A stretch of 6,721 bases of DNA from Chitinophagaceae bacterium (GCA_003456175.1 DMPB01000211.1:9502-16222); one strand, 5' to 3'; counted from the first letter of the stretch, positions 1-6,721 are shown. Made by a program: numbers and translations. Notes: generated by a model from the letters alone, not told the origin.

Positions 1-17
1 ATACCTTACGGTAAATG
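1..17 (-). repeat. REP-like intergenic repeat, copy A (single)
   Basis: On the plus strand this reads ATACCTTACGGTAAATG. Fifteen of its bases (1-15) recur exactly, in inverse orientation, at 2120-2134, and fourteen (4-17) recur exactly at 4776-4789. On the minus strand TACC (5-2) and GGTA bracket a GTAA tetraloop. It begins 20 nt after the stop codon of the small minus-strand lipoprotein gene, so it would lie in that transcript's 3' untranslated part. The left edge of the window may cut off a partner copy. Confidence 0.7.
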
Positions 18-37
18 TTGACGCACCATAAATACAA

Positions 38-229
38 CTAAAACTTACCACCTTTAAATTTCGGAGCCTTTTTCGCAACTTTTGCAGCCTTTGGGTCGCC
101 ACTTGCCAATTTTTCAGCACCTACATTACGGCCATCGCTAGGGCAACCATACTTTGCTTTACAACTAACGCTACCAATTATAATACAAGCAAAAAGGATA
201 GCTTTTGTGGTATGTTTAGATTTTCTCAT
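38..229 (-). CDS. Small putative lipoprotein, Lys-rich, unknown function
   Basis: This encodes 63 residues. The N-terminus is basic (Arg2, Lys3, Lys5, Lys9), followed by a hydrophobic stretch at about 10-22 (AILFACIIIGSVS) and Cys23. This is the layout of a signal peptidase II lipoprotein signal, although Ser at -3 makes the lipobox imperfect. The mature part would be about 41 residues, with 11 Lys/Arg against 3 acidic residues, a second cysteine (Cys29) in KYGCPSDGRNVGAEK, and a C-terminal tail of alternating Lys and Ala/Gly. I recall similar short KYGCP...GAEK lipoproteins in Bacteroidota but know no function. It lies 68 bp downstream of the carbonic anhydrase-like gene on the same strand and may be co-transcribed with it; I see no convincing promoter box of its own. 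A short secreted non-lipidated peptide is the alternative. Confidence 0.7.
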   Translation of the reverse strand: MRKSKHTTKAILFACIIIGSVSCKAKYGCPSDGRNVGAEKLASGDPKAAKVAKKAPKFKGGKF

Positions 230-297
230 CCCGGTAAAAATAAGCAGTTAGTGTGATCGGGGCAAAAGCTATCCGATACTTCAGACAAACAACCTTT

Positions 298-828
298 TTA
301 TTTCGCTGCATTCACCTCCGAAAACCACGAAGCATAGTGTACGTAATTGTTCGCAATACGGTTGATTTCACCGTTAATATGTGCTTCACTTACTGTTTTC
401 ACTTTTTTGGCCGGCACACCCGCATAAATACTGCCAGCTTCAACCTCTGTACCCTCAAGCACCACAGCACCTGCAGCAATAATGGCGTTACTATGCACAA
501 TACAACGATCCATAACAATAGCACCCATGCCTATAAGTACATTGTCGTGAATAGTGCAACCATGCACCAAAGCGTTATGACCAATAGAAACATTGTTGCC
601 AATGTTGGTGGGGTGTTTTTGATAGGTGCAGTGTATAACAGCGCCATCTTGCACATTTACTTTGTCGCCCATTTTTATGTAATGCACATCGCCACGTATT
701 ACTGCATTAAACCAAACGCTACAAGCATTGCCCATTACTACATCGCCACAAATGGTAGCATTGGGTGCAATAAAACAATCCTCTCCCCAAGTGGGCAACT
801 TGCCTTGTACAGGTAATATCAAAGCCAT
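298..828 (-). CDS. Gamma-class carbonic anhydrase-like hexapeptide-repeat protein (YrdA/CaiE-type)
   Basis: This encodes 176 residues, the usual size of the short YrdA/PaaY branch of the gamma carbonic anhydrase family. The body (about 12-140) is a left-handed beta helix built from hexapeptide turns such as IAPNAT, VVMGNA and VSIGHN. Expected metal ligands are present: His66 (QDGAVIH), His84 (IGHNA) and His89 (VHGC), with the structural Arg45-Gly46-Asp47 and Gln60 of the family. A C-terminal helix (about 145-170) follows, ending in an EIxRIxxNYVxYA-type motif. The protein should be a cytoplasmic trimer binding Zn or Fe. Family members range from true carbonic anhydrases to proteins without measured activity, so CO2 hydration is plausible but unproven. 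The ATG at 828 is preceded on the minus strand by a near-consensus promoter box. The gene is divergent from the aminotransferase. Confidence 0.92.
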   Translation of the reverse strand: MALILPVQGKLPTWGEDCFIAPNATICGDVVMGNACSVWFNAVIRGDVHYIKMGDKVNVQDGAVIHCTYQKHPTNIGNNVSIGHNALVHGCTIHDNVLIGMGAIVMDRCIVHSNAIIAAGAVVLEGTEVEAGSIYAGVPAKKVKTVSEAHINGEINRIANNYVHYASWFSEVNAAK

Positions 829-842
829 ACTAATGTTTTTGG

Positions 843-850
843 TAAAAGTA
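843..850 (-). promoter_or_regulatory. Possible -7 box for the carbonic anhydrase-like gene
   Basis: On the minus strand this reads TACTTTTA, one mismatch from the Bacteroidota sigma-ABfr -7 consensus TAnnTTTG. It ends 14 nt before the ATG at 828. I found no TTTG -33 element at the expected distance, so this is only a candidate. Confidence 0.35.
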
Positions 851-889
851 GCATCAATTGAACCAAACTGATAAGCATGCCTTAGTACT

Positions 890-897
890 TACTTTTG
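890..897 (+). promoter_or_regulatory. Bacteroidota -7 promoter box for the aminotransferase
   Basis: TACTTTTG is an exact match to TAnnTTTG and is followed by CAG, as in the atpD promoter (an identical 11-mer at 2194-2204). It ends 5 nt before the ATG at 903, which points to a leaderless or nearly leaderless mRNA. A weak -33-like CTG at 868-870 lies 19 nt upstream. The box falls inside the open frame if translation is taken from the TTG at 858, which argues against that start. Confidence 0.7.
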
Positions 898-902
898 CAG
901 TT

Positions 903-2093
903 ATGGATGCAACGAACCGACAATTATTTTTCCGCCATATTGCACAAACTTCGCCAAACCCTATTGGGTTTGAAATGGTTCGTGCCCAAGGTATTTATCA
1001 ATACACGGCCGATGGCCGGCAAATGGTTGATTTAATTTCGGGTTTCAGTGTAGCCAATATTGGGCACAGCCATCCGCAAGTAGTAGCTGCGGTGAAAGCA
1101 CAAGCCGAGCAGTACATGCATTTAATTGTGTATGGCGAGTTTATACAGCAGCCACAAGTACGCTACGCTAAGGCATTAACCGATCATTTACCGCAAGGTT
1201 TAAACTGTGTGTACTTTACCAACAGCGGTACAGAAGCCACCGAAGGTGCCATGAAATTAGCCAAACGTGTAACTAAGCGTACGCAAATATTAAGCTGTAC
1301 TAATAGTTATCATGGCAGTACACAAGGGGCGTTGAGTATGATGGGTAGCGAGTATTGGCGTAATGCCTACAGGCCGCTACTGCCGGGCATACAACAATAC
1401 GCCTATGGTAGTTGGGAAATGGTAGCAGCAATTAACCATAACACGGCAGCCGTTTTTGTAGAGCCGGTGCAAGCCGAGAGCGGCGTTACAACACCTCCCG
1501 AAGGTTGGTTGCAAGCCTTACGCGAAGCTTGTAATAAACATTGTGCGCTACTAGTGTTCGATGAAATTCAAGCAGGCTTTGGCCGTACTGGTAAGCTTTG
1601 GGCATTTGAGCTTAGCGGCGTTGTGCCCGATGTATTGTTGCTTGGCAAGGCACTTGGTGGTGGCATGCCGTTGGGTGCATTTATTGCACACGAAAGTTTA
1701 ATGCGTACATTCACTAACAACCCAGTGTTAGGTCATATTAGCACTTTTGCAGGGCATCCGGTGAGTTGTGCGGCTGGCTTGGCTGCTTTTGAAGTGTTAC
1801 TTAATAGTGGTGTAATGGATACCCTTGCGGTAAAAGAAACAATGCTCCAGCAATATTTTGCAACGCATTTTCCTGAATTGCCGCTGCAAACTGCAGGCTT
1901 GTGGGGCAGTATTGCTTTCGATAGCTTTGATACCAATTTGAAAAAGGTACATGCTTGTTGGGATGCCGGACTTATTACCGATTGGTTTTTGCATGCTGCC
2001 CATCGGCTACGGATAGCTCCGCCACTTACTATTACAACAGCACAATGGGAGCAAGTATTAGAACAATTAGGGGCTGCATTAAAGGCGGTATAG
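903..2093 (+). CDS. Class III PLP-dependent aminotransferase (acetylornithine/4-aminobutyrate family), substrate unknown
   Basis: This encodes 396 residues, normal for fold-type I class III aminotransferases, which move an amino group from an omega-amino or amine donor to a keto acid. Visible family features are: the substrate-side segment LISGFSVANIGHSHP (44-58); the PLP phosphate-binding SGTEATEGAMKLA (108-120); Tyr136-His137-Gly138, stacking on PLP; E187-PVQAESG; the pyridine-N Asp220 in FDEIQAGFGRTG; the Schiff-base Lys249 in LLLGKALGGGMPLGA; Thr281 in STFAGHP; and the carboxylate-binding Arg370 in LRIAPPLTIT. The ATG at 903 is preferred over the in-frame TTG at 858, because a promoter box sits between them and the family N-terminus starts near NRQLFFRHIAQTSP. 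No arginine, lysine or GABA pathway gene is nearby, so the substrate cannot be assigned. It appears to be a single-gene transcript. Confidence 0.93.
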   Translation: MDATNRQLFFRHIAQTSPNPIGFEMVRAQGIYQYTADGRQMVDLISGFSVANIGHSHPQVVAAVKAQAEQYMHLIVYGEFIQQPQVRYAKALTDHLPQGLNCVYFTNSGTEATEGAMKLAKRVTKRTQILSCTNSYHGSTQGALSMMGSEYWRNAYRPLLPGIQQYAYGSWEMVAAINHNTAAVFVEPVQAESGVTTPPEGWLQALREACNKHCALLVFDEIQAGFGRTGKLWAFELSGVVPDVLLLGKALGGGMPLGAFIAHESLMRTFTNNPVLGHISTFAGHPVSCAAGLAAFEVLLNSGVMDTLAVKETMLQQYFATHFPELPLQTAGLWGSIAFDSFDTNLKKVHACWDAGLITDWFLHAAHRLRIAPPLTITTAQWEQVLEQLGAALKAV

Positions 2094-2117
2094 GTAGTTT
2101 TTCGGGTTTGAGGCAGT

Positions 2118-2134
2118 CGTTTACCGTAAGGTAT
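2118..2134 (+). repeat. REP-like intergenic repeat, copy B (single)
   Basis: CGTTTACCGTAAGGTAT is the inverse of copy A at the window's left end, identical over 15 bases (2120-2134). TACC (2122-2125) and GGTA (2130-2133) can pair around GTAA (2126-2129), a GNRA-type tetraloop if transcribed. It starts 24 nt after the aminotransferase stop codon, in the sense orientation of that gene, and about 60 nt upstream of the atpD promoter box. It could therefore lie in a 3' untranslated region, an upstream regulatory region, or both. Confidence 0.7.
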
Positions 2135-2187
2135 AGGTATAAAATTGTAAAGCTTCTCTTAAATAATTGCTAGCATCGAACTTTTAA

Positions 2188-3741
<1,554 letters not shown>

Positions 3742-3806
3742 TAGTTACACTACAACTTGCAACTGCCTATCTGTTTTCAAAACGCTTATTTTTCAAATTG
3801 CCTTGT

Positions 3807-4064
3807 ATGACTTTAGAAATATTAACCCCTGAGAAAAAGCTTTACAGTGGTGACGTGTACGGTGTTCAATTACCAGGCATCACTGGTTTGTTTGAACTGC
3901 TCGATAAACACGCACCTATGGTAAGTGCTTTGGGTAAGGGTAAGATTAAGGTATTAGTTGATAGTAAAAACGATACCCACCACTACGCTATTCAAAGTGG
4001 TTTTGTTGAAATGTATAACAACAAGGCAACTGTTTTAGTAGAAGGTGCAGAAGGATTAGATTAA
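3807..4064 (+). CDS. atpC: F-type ATP synthase, epsilon subunit, short form (beta-sandwich domain only)
   Basis: This encodes 85 residues from the ATG at 3807. An in-frame TTG at 3798 would add only Met-Pro-Cys and is less likely, since family members begin near MTLEILTPEKKLYSGDV. The sequence covers the N-terminal beta-sandwich that contacts the gamma subunit and c-ring: PGITGLFELLDKHAPMVSAL (23-42), then GFVEMYNNKATVLVEGAE (65-82). It stops where E. coli epsilon (about 138 residues) goes on into a two-helix C-terminal domain, so the part that inhibits ATP hydrolysis is absent. The reading frame ends cleanly just before a terminator and there is no remnant of the missing part downstream, so this looks like a natural short form and not a frameshift. 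It shares a transcript with atpD; I see no promoter in the 65 bp gap. Confidence 0.95.
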   Translation: MTLEILTPEKKLYSGDVYGVQLPGITGLFELLDKHAPMVSALGKGKIKVLVDSKNDTHHYAIQSGFVEMYNNKATVLVEGAEGLD

Positions 4065-4085
4065 GAGTACTTCAACGTTTATATC

Positions 4086-4122
4086 AAAAAGCTGGTGTGC
4101 ATTATGTAGCACCAGCTTTTTT
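4086..4122. terminator. Intrinsic terminator, probably bidirectional, between atpC and yqgE
   Basis: The stem GCTGGTG (4091-4097) pairs perfectly with CACCAGC (4110-4116) around a 12 nt loop. It is flanked by AAAAA (4086-4090) and TTTTTT (4117-4122), which lengthen the stem and give a U-tract on either strand. It sits 21 nt after the atpC stop and 12 nt beyond the end of the convergent yqgE-family gene, so it can end both transcripts. Confidence 0.92.
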
Positions 4123-4140
4123 AATTAAGTATACTTAATT
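4123..4140. repeat. Perfect 18-bp palindrome overlapping the yqgE stop codon
   Basis: AATTAAGTATACTTAATT is identical to its own reverse complement over all 18 bases. It begins right after the T-tract of the terminator and includes the minus-strand TAA stop (4137-4135) and the Asn codon before it. No loop bases are left over, so a protein-binding site or a chance A/T-rich palindrome is more likely than an RNA hairpin. Confidence 0.6.
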
Positions 4141-4689
4141 CAACTGCGGATCAATAGGATAGTGAATTACCTCCTTATAAGCATCGCCTAATTGTAGTAC
4201 CGATTGCTGCCACAAAGCATCAACAGGCGTTTCAAATACTAGTGTTGGCGTAGCAGGCGTAAGCAACCAACTGCCTTCCTCAACTTCCTCTTCTAGTTGT
4301 CCTTCAGACCAACCGCTATAGCCTAAGAAAAACTTTATTTCATGCTGCCCAATAGCTTGATTACCCAAGTGTAGCAATACTTTATCGAAATCGCCACTCC
4401 AATACATGCCATTACCAATAAGTACGCCATCGGGTATTAAATGTGGAACGGTGTGTATAAAATGCAGGGTATCTAACTGAACAGGGCCGCCATAGTACAA
4501 AGGGAATTGAGGAAATGGAGCTGCTTCTAAAACATCGGCAAGTGTTTGCTCGCTTTTACGATTCATCACAAATCCGAAGCCGCCGTCGCTATCGTCAAAC
4601 GAGCATAGCAACACTACGGTACGTATGAAATTGGCATCTTTTAGAAAGGGGTCCGCAATGAGTAATTGTCCTTTATTCGGTTGTTTCAT
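4135..4689 (-). CDS. YqgE/AlgH family protein (UPF0301/DUF179)
   Basis: This encodes 184 residues, the usual family length (E. coli YqgE is 187). Family motifs are GQLLIADPFLKDANFIRTVVLL (7-28), GFGFVMNR (37-44), YYGGPV (65-70) and FLGYSGWSEGQLEEEVEEGSWL (121-142). The protein is predicted to be cytoplasmic, with no signal peptide or membrane helix. AlgH affects alginate and virulence regulation in Pseudomonas, but the family's biochemical role is not settled, so I assign no function. The start is placed at the ATG at 4689. An in-frame TTG at 4704 would add five residues but overlaps a candidate promoter box, and family members start close to the KGxLLIAxP motif. The gene is convergent with atpDC and divergent from the histidine kinase, and has its own short upstream region. 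Confidence 0.95.
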   Translation of the reverse strand: MKQPNKGQLLIADPFLKDANFIRTVVLLCSFDDSDGGFGFVMNRKSEQTLADVLEAAPFPQFPLYYGGPVQLDTLHFIHTVPHLIPDGVLIGNGMYWSGDFDKVLLHLGNQAIGQHEIKFFLGYSGWSEGQLEEEVEEGSWLLTPATPTLVFETPVDALWQQSVLQLGDAYKEVIHYPIDPQLN

Positions 4690-4701
4690 ACAGTTAAGAT
4701 A

Positions 4702-4709
4702 CAAGTTTA
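4702..4709 (-). promoter_or_regulatory. Possible -7 box for the yqgE-family gene
   Basis: On the minus strand this reads TAAACTTG, one mismatch from TAnnTTTG. It ends 12 nt before the ATG at 4689. I could not identify a -33 element. It also makes the upstream TTG at 4704 an unlikely start. Confidence 0.35.
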
Positions 4710-4720
4710 GAGCGTTATAT

Positions 4721-4735
4721 CATTTGCCGTAAGGC
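4721..4735 (+). repeat. REP-like intergenic repeat, copy D (left arm of inverted pair)
   Basis: CATTTGCCGTAAGGC matches the inverse of copy C over 14 bases with one difference (G at 4726). GCC (4726-4728) and GGC (4733-4735) can pair around GTAA (4729-4732). Compared with the ACC/GGT stem of the other copies, both sides have changed together and pairing is kept. It lies 31 nt upstream of the yqgE-family ATG. Confidence 0.65.
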
Positions 4736-4774
4736 GTAAATTACACAGCACAAGCACTTATAAAACCGTTGTTA

Positions 4775-4789
4775 ACCTTACGGTAAATG
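4775..4789 (-). repeat. REP-like intergenic repeat, copy C (right arm of inverted pair)
   Basis: The plus strand reads ACCTTACGGTAAATG, sharing 14 bases exactly with copy A. ACC (4775-4777) and GGT (4782-4784) bracket TTAC. With copy D it forms a 14-bp inverted repeat around a 41 nt spacer; in RNA the single mismatch would be a G-U pair. It ends 34 nt before the histidine kinase promoter box, so it could also be a regulatory site for that gene. Confidence 0.65.
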
Positions 4790-4823
4790 CAATACTGCAC
4801 TCTTACAACCCACGAACTACAAG

Positions 4824-4831
4824 TATATTTG
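4824..4831 (+). promoter_or_regulatory. Bacteroidota -7 promoter box for the histidine kinase
   Basis: TATATTTG is an exact TAnnTTTG match. It ends 5 nt before the ATG at 4837, the same spacing as at the aminotransferase, implying a leaderless or nearly leaderless mRNA. No TTTG element is visible at the -33 position, so activation by a regulator bound upstream is possible. Confidence 0.6.
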
Positions 4832-4836
4832 ATGTT

Positions 4837-6183
4837 ATGAAGAAAGTATTTCCGGTAATTATTCTATTGATTTCATTTTCGTTGCTGGGTATTTTTTTGT
4901 TTCAATACAGTTGGGTTAAAAACCTCTTACAAGTGCAGGAGCAACGGATTTTATATAAAGTAGATAAAGCTGCTTACAATGTTGCATTAGAGTTAAACCG
5001 ACAAGCTAGTCACAGCCCAAGTATGCGATTGCCACGCAGGCTTAATAATTTGGGTTTTTCGCCCGAATTAGAAATAGGGAAAAAGGTAAAGCCACCGCAA
5101 ATTTCACAACGCTTTACTGATTATGAAATTTACGAGAAACTAGAGCATGCTTTTCATAACGAAGGGCTAGAACGCTTGCGTTTTGAATTTGCAATTACTA
5201 CCGATAAAGAAGATTATGTGGTAGAAATGCAGAGCCCTAACTTCATTAACGCATCGCTTGATACGGCTGGTTATCGCAGGCGAGTAATACCTATTGGTCC
5301 GGAGCAAGGCAGCGATTGGGAAGGCCTTATTAGCGAAGAAAATTTATTCATCATTATCCCCGATTTTAAGCAACAATTATGGGCTTCACTTACGTGGATG
5401 CTAATAGGTGCAGGTATATTCACCTTAGTGGTAATTGCGGCATTTGCTGTTACGGTTAGAACAATGCTGAATCAAAAGAAGCTCAGTGAAATTAAAAGCG
5501 ATTTTATCAATAATATGACGCACGAATTCAAAACGCCTATTGCAACCATATCGTTAGCGGTAGACATGGTGCGTAACGAAAAAGTACAAGCCAATCCAGA
5601 AAAACTCAATTACTTCAGTAACATTATTAAAGAAGAAAATAAACGGATGAATAAGCACGTAGAAACCATTCTACAAGCCGCAGCCATGGATAGGCAAGAG
5701 CTAAAACTCAACATGAAGCCTGTTCATGCACATGGAATGATTACATCTGTTACCTCAAACTTTACACTACAACTCGAAGAAAAACATGGTCAGATAGAGT
5801 TATTACTCAATGCCAAAAACGATACCATTATTGCCGATGAAACCCATTTCGGTAACTTATTAAATAACTTGGTAGATAATGCGGTGAAGTACAGTAAAGA
5901 TGAAGGCTTGCACATCAAAATTTCTACCCATAGCACTAAAAAGTTCTTACTCATTCGAATAGAAGATAATGGCATAGGTATGAGTAAAGAAACCGTGAAG
6001 CGTGTGTTTGAAAAATTCTACAGAGCACATACGGGTAATGTGCACAATGTAAAAGGCTTCGGCTTGGGCATGAGCTACGTGAAAACTGTGATTGACGAGC
6101 ATAAAGGCCGCATTAAAGTAGAAAGTGTACTTGGTAAGGGTAGTACTTTTACAGTAGAAGTACCTTTGGCGAAGCAAGTTTAA
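4837..6183 (+). CDS. Membrane sensor histidine kinase (two-component system, HisKA type)
   Basis: This encodes 448 residues. A first transmembrane segment (about 5-24) is followed by a periplasmic domain of roughly 155 residues (about 28-182) that I cannot assign to a known sensor fold, then a second transmembrane segment (about 183-207). Only about 20 residues separate it from the phosphorylation site His229 in SDFINNMTHEFKTPIATI, so there is no HAMP domain. The ATPase domain has the N-box NLVDNAVKYS (344-353), G1 DNGIGM (377-382), F-box FEKFYR (391-396) and G2 GFGLGMSYV (407-415), all intact. It should autophosphorylate and pass phosphate to a response regulator. None is encoded in the window: the next gene is convergent and the one before is divergent. 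It is therefore an orphan kinase here, broadly similar to Bacteroidota RprX-type kinases; the signal is unknown. The ATG is supported by the promoter and by the MKKVFPVIILL membrane start. Confidence 0.95.
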   Translation: MKKVFPVIILLISFSLLGIFLFQYSWVKNLLQVQEQRILYKVDKAAYNVALELNRQASHSPSMRLPRRLNNLGFSPELEIGKKVKPPQISQRFTDYEIYEKLEHAFHNEGLERLRFEFAITTDKEDYVVEMQSPNFINASLDTAGYRRRVIPIGPEQGSDWEGLISEENLFIIIPDFKQQLWASLTWMLIGAGIFTLVVIAAFAVTVRTMLNQKKLSEIKSDFINNMTHEFKTPIATISLAVDMVRNEKVQANPEKLNYFSNIIKEENKRMNKHVETILQAAAMDRQELKLNMKPVHAHGMITSVTSNFTLQLEEKHGQIELLLNAKNDTIIADETHFGNLLNNLVDNAVKYSKDEGLHIKISTHSTKKFLLIRIEDNGIGMSKETVKRVFEKFYRAHTGNVHNVKGFGLGMSYVKTVIDEHKGRIKVESVLGKGSTFTVEVPLAKQV

Positions 6184-6721
6184 TAATGCTTCCAAAGTAG
6201 GCTGCCATCGCCATAGCTTAGAAATCTAAAATCGTTTGCAAGGGCATAATCGTACACACGCTTCCAATCATCGCCAATAACAGCAGCAATCAGTAATAAC
6301 AAGGTGCTTTGTGGTTGGTGAAAATTAGTGATAATGCCATCGGCTACACGTAGGCGATAACCTGGAGCTATAATAATTTGAGTTTTTGTTAAAACACGCT
6401 GGTTGTTGGTAGCTTGCATCCAATGGAATAGTGCAGTAAACGCCTCTTGTTTGCTGTAGCGTTGTGGTAGTTCGTAAGCATCCCACTGGGCAATGCTAAT
6501 TTGTTCAATTGCAATCGAATTAAGGTAAGAGCCAAACTCTAAGCATTTTACGCCCATCCAATACAAGGTTTCAATGGTGCGTAGCGATGTAGTGCCTACA
6601 GCTACAATGGGGTGCTCGTGAGAAATTACAGCTTCAATAAATGCCTGATTTACATCAATATATTCGGCATGCATTTCGTGTTCGGCCATCGTTTCGGCCT
6701 TTACCGGTTTAAAGGTGCCCG
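6180..6721 (-). CDS. queA: S-adenosylmethionine:tRNA ribosyltransferase-isomerase (QueA family), C-terminal part; 5' end beyond window
   Basis: QueA transfers and rearranges the ribosyl group of S-adenosylmethionine onto preQ1 in tRNA, giving epoxyqueuosine, the penultimate step of queuosine synthesis. About 180 codons are visible and the frame runs off the right edge. Upstream of the Met at 6689 it still reads GTFKPVKAET, matching the family segment VGAGTFQPV, so that Met is internal. Then come MHAEYIDV, IVAVGTTSLRTIE, IIIAPGYRLRVADGIITNFHQPQSTLLLL and the C-terminal FRFLSYGDGSLL, where E. coli has SYGDAM. Between SLRTIE and the IIIAPGYR segment there are about 44 more residues than in E. 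coli QueA. I recall a longer QueA-like form in Bacteroidota with this feature, so it may be a paralogue of the standard enzyme. The stop overlaps the kinase stop. Confidence 0.88.
   Translation of the reverse strand, partial: GTFKPVKAETMAEHEMHAEYIDVNQAFIEAVISHEHPIVAVGTTSLRTIETLYWMGVKCLEFGSYLNSIAIEQISIAQWDAYELPQRYSKQEAFTALFHWMQATNNQRVLTKTQIIIAPGYRLRVADGIITNFHQPQSTLLLLIAAVIGDDWKRVYDYALANDFRFLSYGDGSLLWKHY

Noticed and set aside
253..816. A long open frame on the plus strand (187 codons) opposite the carbonic anhydrase-like gene.
   Set aside because: It is antisense to a clear family member and its translation is Cys/His/Asn/Thr-rich without any recognisable domain, as expected for a shadow frame.
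858..902. In-frame extension of the aminotransferase to a TTG start at 858.
   Set aside because: An exact TAnnTTTG promoter box at 890-897 lies inside it, and the family N-terminus begins near the ATG at 903.
1185..1198. CATTTACCGCAAGG inside the aminotransferase gene, one base different from the intergenic repeat.
   Set aside because: It encodes the ordinary family segment His-Leu-Pro-Gln-Gly, and the T-to-C change falls in the GTAA loop, so I treat it as chance; a genome-wide count would settle it.
1733..2173. Short open frames on both strands at the 3' end of the aminotransferase gene and just beyond (for example 1955-2173 plus, 1797-2003 minus).
   Set aside because: They overlap well-supported coding sequence, have no family features and no promoter or start context of their own.
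3742..3806. Possible promoter or hairpin in the atpD-atpC gap (GTTTTCAAAAC near 3773-3783).
   Set aside because: The inverted repeat is only 5 bp with a 1-nt centre and no TAnnTTTG box is present; simple co-transcription explains the arrangement.
5790..6195. Minus-strand open frames opposite the end of the histidine kinase gene.
   Set aside because: They overlap the conserved N, G1, F and G2 motifs of the kinase and have no recognisable protein features.

Overview
The window looks like an ordinary chromosomal segment from a Bacteroidota genome, most likely Chitinophagaceae or a relative (inference). The grounds are the AtpD sequence with a long internal insertion, promoter boxes of the form TAnnTTTG rather than sigma70-type -10 boxes, the absence of Shine-Dalgarno sequences before the starts, and close family resemblance of the YqgE, aminotransferase and kinase proteins to Bacteroidota versions. 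No phage, plasmid, transposase, CRISPR or stable RNA gene is visible.

Layout, left to right. On the minus strand there is a 63-residue putative lipoprotein (38-229), preceded by a gamma-class carbonic anhydrase-like protein (298-828). A 74 bp divergent intergenic region separates these from a class III PLP-dependent aminotransferase on the plus strand (903-2093). Next come atpD (2242-3741) and atpC (3807-4064), the beta and epsilon subunits of F-type ATP synthase, closed by a strong hairpin terminator at 4086-4122 that is symmetric enough to serve both strands. Converging on it is a minus-strand yqgE/algH-family gene (4135-4689). A second divergent region (4690-4836) leads to a membrane histidine kinase (4837-6183). 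Its stop codon overlaps that of a convergent minus-strand queA-type gene (6180 to beyond the right edge).

The genes do not form one pathway: housekeeping energy metabolism (atpDC), tRNA queuosine modification (queA) and a sensor kinase with no response regulator next to it are simply neighbours. For four genes (the aminotransferase, atpC, yqgE and possibly the right-edge queA) the apparent open frame does not settle the true start; I chose starts from promoter position and family N-termini.

The most interesting signal is not a gene. A short sequence with core CCTTACGGTAAATG occurs four times, every time between genes (1-17, 2118-2134, 4721-4735, 4775-4789). Each copy can fold into a mini-hairpin with a GTAA/TTAC tetraloop, and one copy carries two changes that together preserve the stem (ACC/GGT to GCC/GGC). 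Two copies are single and lie 20-24 nt after a stop codon in the same orientation; the other two form an inverted pair 41 nt apart. This resembles a REP/REPIN-type dispersed repeat. A second signal is that the aminotransferase and the kinase both have a TAnnTTTG box exactly 5 nt before ATG, which predicts leaderless mRNAs.
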